A program made the translations under genes and the position numbers. From Leptotrichia sp. oral taxon 215 str. W9775 (GTDB taxonomy: Bacteria > Fusobacteriota > Fusobacteriia > Fusobacteriales > Leptotrichiaceae): a stretch of DNA of 5,656 bases. Under the pieces are notes generated by a model. That model searched no databases and was not told the origin of the DNA. It was given only the letters and a program-made list of their open reading frames with translations. Below, in pieces: positions 3,976 to 5,656 of the stretch. Positions within the stretch are counted from its first letter, which is position 1, and each line of letters starts with the position of its first letter. Where the stretch lies: contig NZ_KI272854.1 in assembly GCF_000469505.1 (NCBI RefSeq), positions 1 to 5,656 of the forward strand, read 5' to 3'.

Positions 3976-5221
3976 CTCTACCTCCACTTATTCTCTGACT
4001 TGACTTCTGAAATCCAAATGTTATGTCCCCTGTTCTTCCCTGCCTGTTTTTTCTTATCAGCATTTCCAAAAACACAAAATCTTCATTTTTCATTTCTTCA
4101 TCATAGTAGTCTTCCCTGTATAGAAGACCTATAATGTCAGCCGCCTGTTCTATTCCTCCTGAATCTCTTAAGTCTGACATTTCAGGCTTTTTATTTTTCC
4201 CAGTCCTTGCTTCATTGCTTCTGTTAAGCTGTGCAAGTACTACGATACAGGTATTAAGCTCTTTCGAAAGCATTTTAAGGGCATTTGCCATATATTCAAC
4301 TTCCAAATTCCTATTTTGGAACTTCTTTCCACTTCTCATCATAGTAAGATAGTCAATTACAACAAGCTTAAAAGGATTTTTTTTGTGTGCAATACGGATC
4401 TTATTAACAATCACTTCAAAGTCCATTTTTAGACAATAAAGGATATCAAACTGCATATTGTCAATAGTTGCAATTGCTTCACTTATCGCAAAAGTTTCCC
4501 TATCGGTCTGTTCCCTGAAACTCAATCTATTAAGTGGAACATCAGCTTCACTTGCTAAAATCCTTTCAGTTATTTCACTTTCATTCATTTCCAAATTTAC
4601 AAATAACGAATTATGTCTTTTAGCCGTTTCCTTAAAAAACGTAAGTCCCAGTGCTGTTTTACCCATTGAAGGTCTTGCACCAATTATGACTAACTGCCCC
4701 CCTAAAAAATTGAAATATTTCTGCATGTTAGGAAATGGACTTTTAACACCATTCATAACTTTATTTTCAATTTTTTCTGCCCAATTTTTAAGCAATTCCT
4801 GAGGTTTTAGAAATTTATAACTTTCGTCTTCTTCCTCATTTATTTTTTCTGATAACTCCCTGATTTCCAATGATTTCTGCTCAGTAGTCAGTTCTTCATT
4901 TTCCATTATTTCTTTGATTTTGTTTTGGAATAAGTCTTTATGATATTCTTTTTTTAGTTCTCTTATGGCAATATTTACCGAAGTGATAAAAGAACCATAA
5001 TCATACAGTACATCTAACAGTTCATCAGAAATTTCTATTCCTGAAACTTCAAACTGTCCTGTATTTTGAAACATTTCTGACATCTGAATAAATACTTTTT
5101 TAAGTTCTTCCCTTGAAAACCATTCAGCTTTTAAGCCTTTTTCAAGTGCAAGTTCTATATTTTCATGGAATACCATAAGTCTTCCAAGCAACATATATTC
5201 CAGTTTAGTTCTATGATTCAT
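3965..5221 (-). CDS. dnaB: DnaB-family replicative DNA helicase
   Basis: The 418-residue protein starts at the ATG at 5221, preceded by GGAGG (5234-5230) at 8 nt and 1 nt after the initiator stop. A TTG at 5236 in the same frame overlaps that ribosome site and is unlikely. The N-terminal helical domain (about 5-95, LEYMLLGRLMVF...) and an acidic linker precede the RecA-type ATPase. Its motifs are Walker A GARPSMGKT (181-189), the catalytic glutamate in NLEMNE (209-214), Walker B VVIDY (287-291), AQLNR (330-334), SDLRDSGGIEQAAD (349-362) and the arginine-finger/DNA region KNRQGRTG (391-398). All are intact. Hexameric DnaB encircles and unwinds DNA 5' to 3' at the fork. The length is slightly shorter than chromosomal DnaB (about 450-470), as usual for phage copies. 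It would be recruited by the initiator encoded immediately upstream. No DnaC-type AAA+ loader is seen in the window. Confidence 0.95.
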   Translation of the reverse strand: MNHRTKLEYMLLGRLMVFHENIELALEKGLKAEWFSREELKKVFIQMSEMFQNTGQFEVSGIEISDELLDVLYDYGSFITSVNIAIRELKKEYHKDLFQNKIKEIMENEELTTEQKSLEIRELSEKINEEEDESYKFLKPQELLKNWAEKIENKVMNGVKSPFPNMQKYFNFLGGQLVIIGARPSMGKTALGLTFFKETAKRHNSLFVNLEMNESEITERILASEADVPLNRLSFREQTDRETFAISEAIATIDNMQFDILYCLKMDFEVIVNKIRIAHKKNPFKLVVIDYLTMMRSGKKFQNRNLEVEYMANALKMLSKELNTCIVVLAQLNRSNEARTGKNKKPEMSDLRDSGGIEQAADIIGLLYREDYYDEEMKNEDFVFLEMLIRKNRQGRTGDITFGFQKSSQRISGGRDEN

Positions 5222-5222
5222 T

Positions 5223-5656
5223 TTAAGCACCTCCAAAGTATTTAGCTTTTATCATTTTTTCTCGTTCTTCAGGAGTCATTTTTGAAATTTCATTGTTGTT
5301 TCCCTGATCCGTTTTATTAATTTCTTTAGGTTCAAAAATTCCCGAATAGTTGTTCATTATTGATTTTTCTACGATATCTCTTAACTCTTGTACAGAGTAT
5401 TTGATAAACCGTTTTATCAGAATATCTATTGACTTAGTGTTTTTATACTGATTCTTTTCTTTTTTGTACTCTACCCATTCTTTAAAGATTTTTTTCTTTT
5501 CTGAATCAATCTCTAAAGTTTCTATGTAATCTAATAGATTTTCAGTTATATTTCCTTTTTTATTTTTTTCTTTTATTTGGGTATTGTTAATTGTGTATTG
5601 TTCTTGTGTATTATTAGGGGTGCACTTTTGCCCCTGGTGTACGGTCACTTTTGCCC
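5223..5656 (-). CDS. Phage replication initiator, 5'-truncated by window edge
   Basis: The frame is open through the right edge, so only the C-terminal part is seen (about 143 residues from a GCA codon at 5654). The first GTG at 5648 is internal, not a start. The visible part has a polar Asn/Gln/Thr-rich linker (HQGQKCTPNNTQEQYTINNT), a Lys-rich stretch, then a helical domain with IFKEWVEYKKEKNQYKNTKS and IVEKSIMNNYSGIFEPK. That E-W-x-x-Y-(K/R)-K ... SI-x-N-x-Y-x-G-I-F pattern is common at the C-terminus of phage replisome-organizer/DnaD-like proteins. The Gly-x-Lys linker repeats before it are typical of these initiators, which carry an N-terminal winged helix (outside the window). The gene directly precedes the helicase. 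Its likely role is to bind the origin and load DnaB; the origin itself may lie inside this gene. Confidence 0.75.
   Translation of the reverse strand, partial: AKVTVHQGQKCTPNNTQEQYTINNTQIKEKNKKGNITENLLDYIETLEIDSEKKKIFKEWVEYKKEKNQYKNTKSIDILIKRFIKYSVQELRDIVEKSIMNNYSGIFEPKEINKTDQGNNNEISKMTPEEREKMIKAKYFGGA
5230..5234 (-). promoter_or_regulatory. Ribosome binding site fixing the helicase start
   Basis: GGAGG on the minus strand is 8 nt before ATG 5221 and overlaps the last codons of the initiator gene. It settles the start in favour of this ATG rather than the TTG at 5236, which lies upstream of the site itself. Confidence 0.8.
5577..5615 (-). repeat. Three AT-rich 12-bp direct repeats (iteron-like)
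   Basis: On the minus strand AATAATACACAA (5615-5604), AACAATACACAA (5602-5591) and AACAATACCCAA (5588-5577) are tandem copies differing by one base between neighbours. Start-to-start spacing is 13 and 14 bp. The middle copy lies in a different reading frame from the other two, so the repeat is preserved as DNA and not as a peptide repeat. They resemble initiator-binding iterons or the unwinding element of a phage origin inside its initiator gene. Confidence 0.6.
5623..5656 (-). repeat. Two 11-bp GC-rich direct repeats (iteron-like)
   Basis: GGGCAAAAGTG occurs at 5656-5646 and again at 5633-5623 on the minus strand, 23 bp apart (about two helical turns) and in different reading frames. It is conspicuously G/C-rich against its surroundings and abuts the AT-rich repeats. 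More copies may lie beyond the right edge. Together the two sets resemble a replication origin with initiator sites beside an AT-rich melting region. Confidence 0.55.

Noticed and set aside
5219..5236. TTG at 5236 as helicase start
   Set aside because: It would overlap the GGAGG that serves the ATG at 5221, and it adds only five residues with no upstream ribosome site.

Overview
The window is a strongly AT-rich stretch of phage or prophage DNA. Every recognisable gene is on the minus strand, so the module reads from right (5656) to left (1). The genes are packed with 1-10 nt gaps or short overlaps and are mostly preceded by GGAGG-type ribosome binding sites. Base composition, lysine/asparagine-rich proteins and gene order suggest a temperate, tailed-phage-type element of a low-GC bacterium. 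Fusobacteriota (for example Leptotrichia or Fusobacterium) is my best guess from general appearance; Clostridia cannot be excluded from sequence alone.

Right part (3838-5656), replication core: the 3' part of a replication initiator (replisome-organizer type) gene, a DnaB-family replicative helicase with intact ATPase motifs, and a 45-residue coiled-coil ORF that starts inside the helicase gene. The initiator fragment contains two sets of short direct repeats, kept at the DNA level although they fall in different reading frames. They look like origin iterons inside the initiator gene.

Middle part (1265-3836), accessory replication, recombination and nucleotide genes: an unrecognised 215-residue protein, a protein with three Myb/SANT-like helix-turn-helix repeats whose start is ambiguous (TTG without a Shine-Dalgarno, or ATA with a perfect one), a 64-residue unknown protein, a DUF3310 protein, a RusA-like Holliday-junction resolvase, and a MazG/PRA-PH-type pyrophosphohydrolase. 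Together they would initiate and unwind phage DNA, resolve recombination intermediates and adjust nucleotide pools.

Left part (1-1264), control end: a 28-residue single-span membrane microprotein, a 113-bp gap, a Rha-family phage regulatory protein, and a 57-residue AbrB/SpoVT-type DNA-binding protein. The last has its own promoter with perfect consensus hexamers (TTGACA-17-TATAAT) embedded in a perfect 12-bp inverted repeat, like a self-contained, probably autoregulated lysogenic gene. At the extreme left, a very clear plus-strand terminator faces the AbrB gene, preceded by a TATAAT box overlapping a perfect 11-bp inverted repeat. A plus-strand transcript must therefore end here. No tRNA, rRNA, CRISPR array or insertion sequence was seen.
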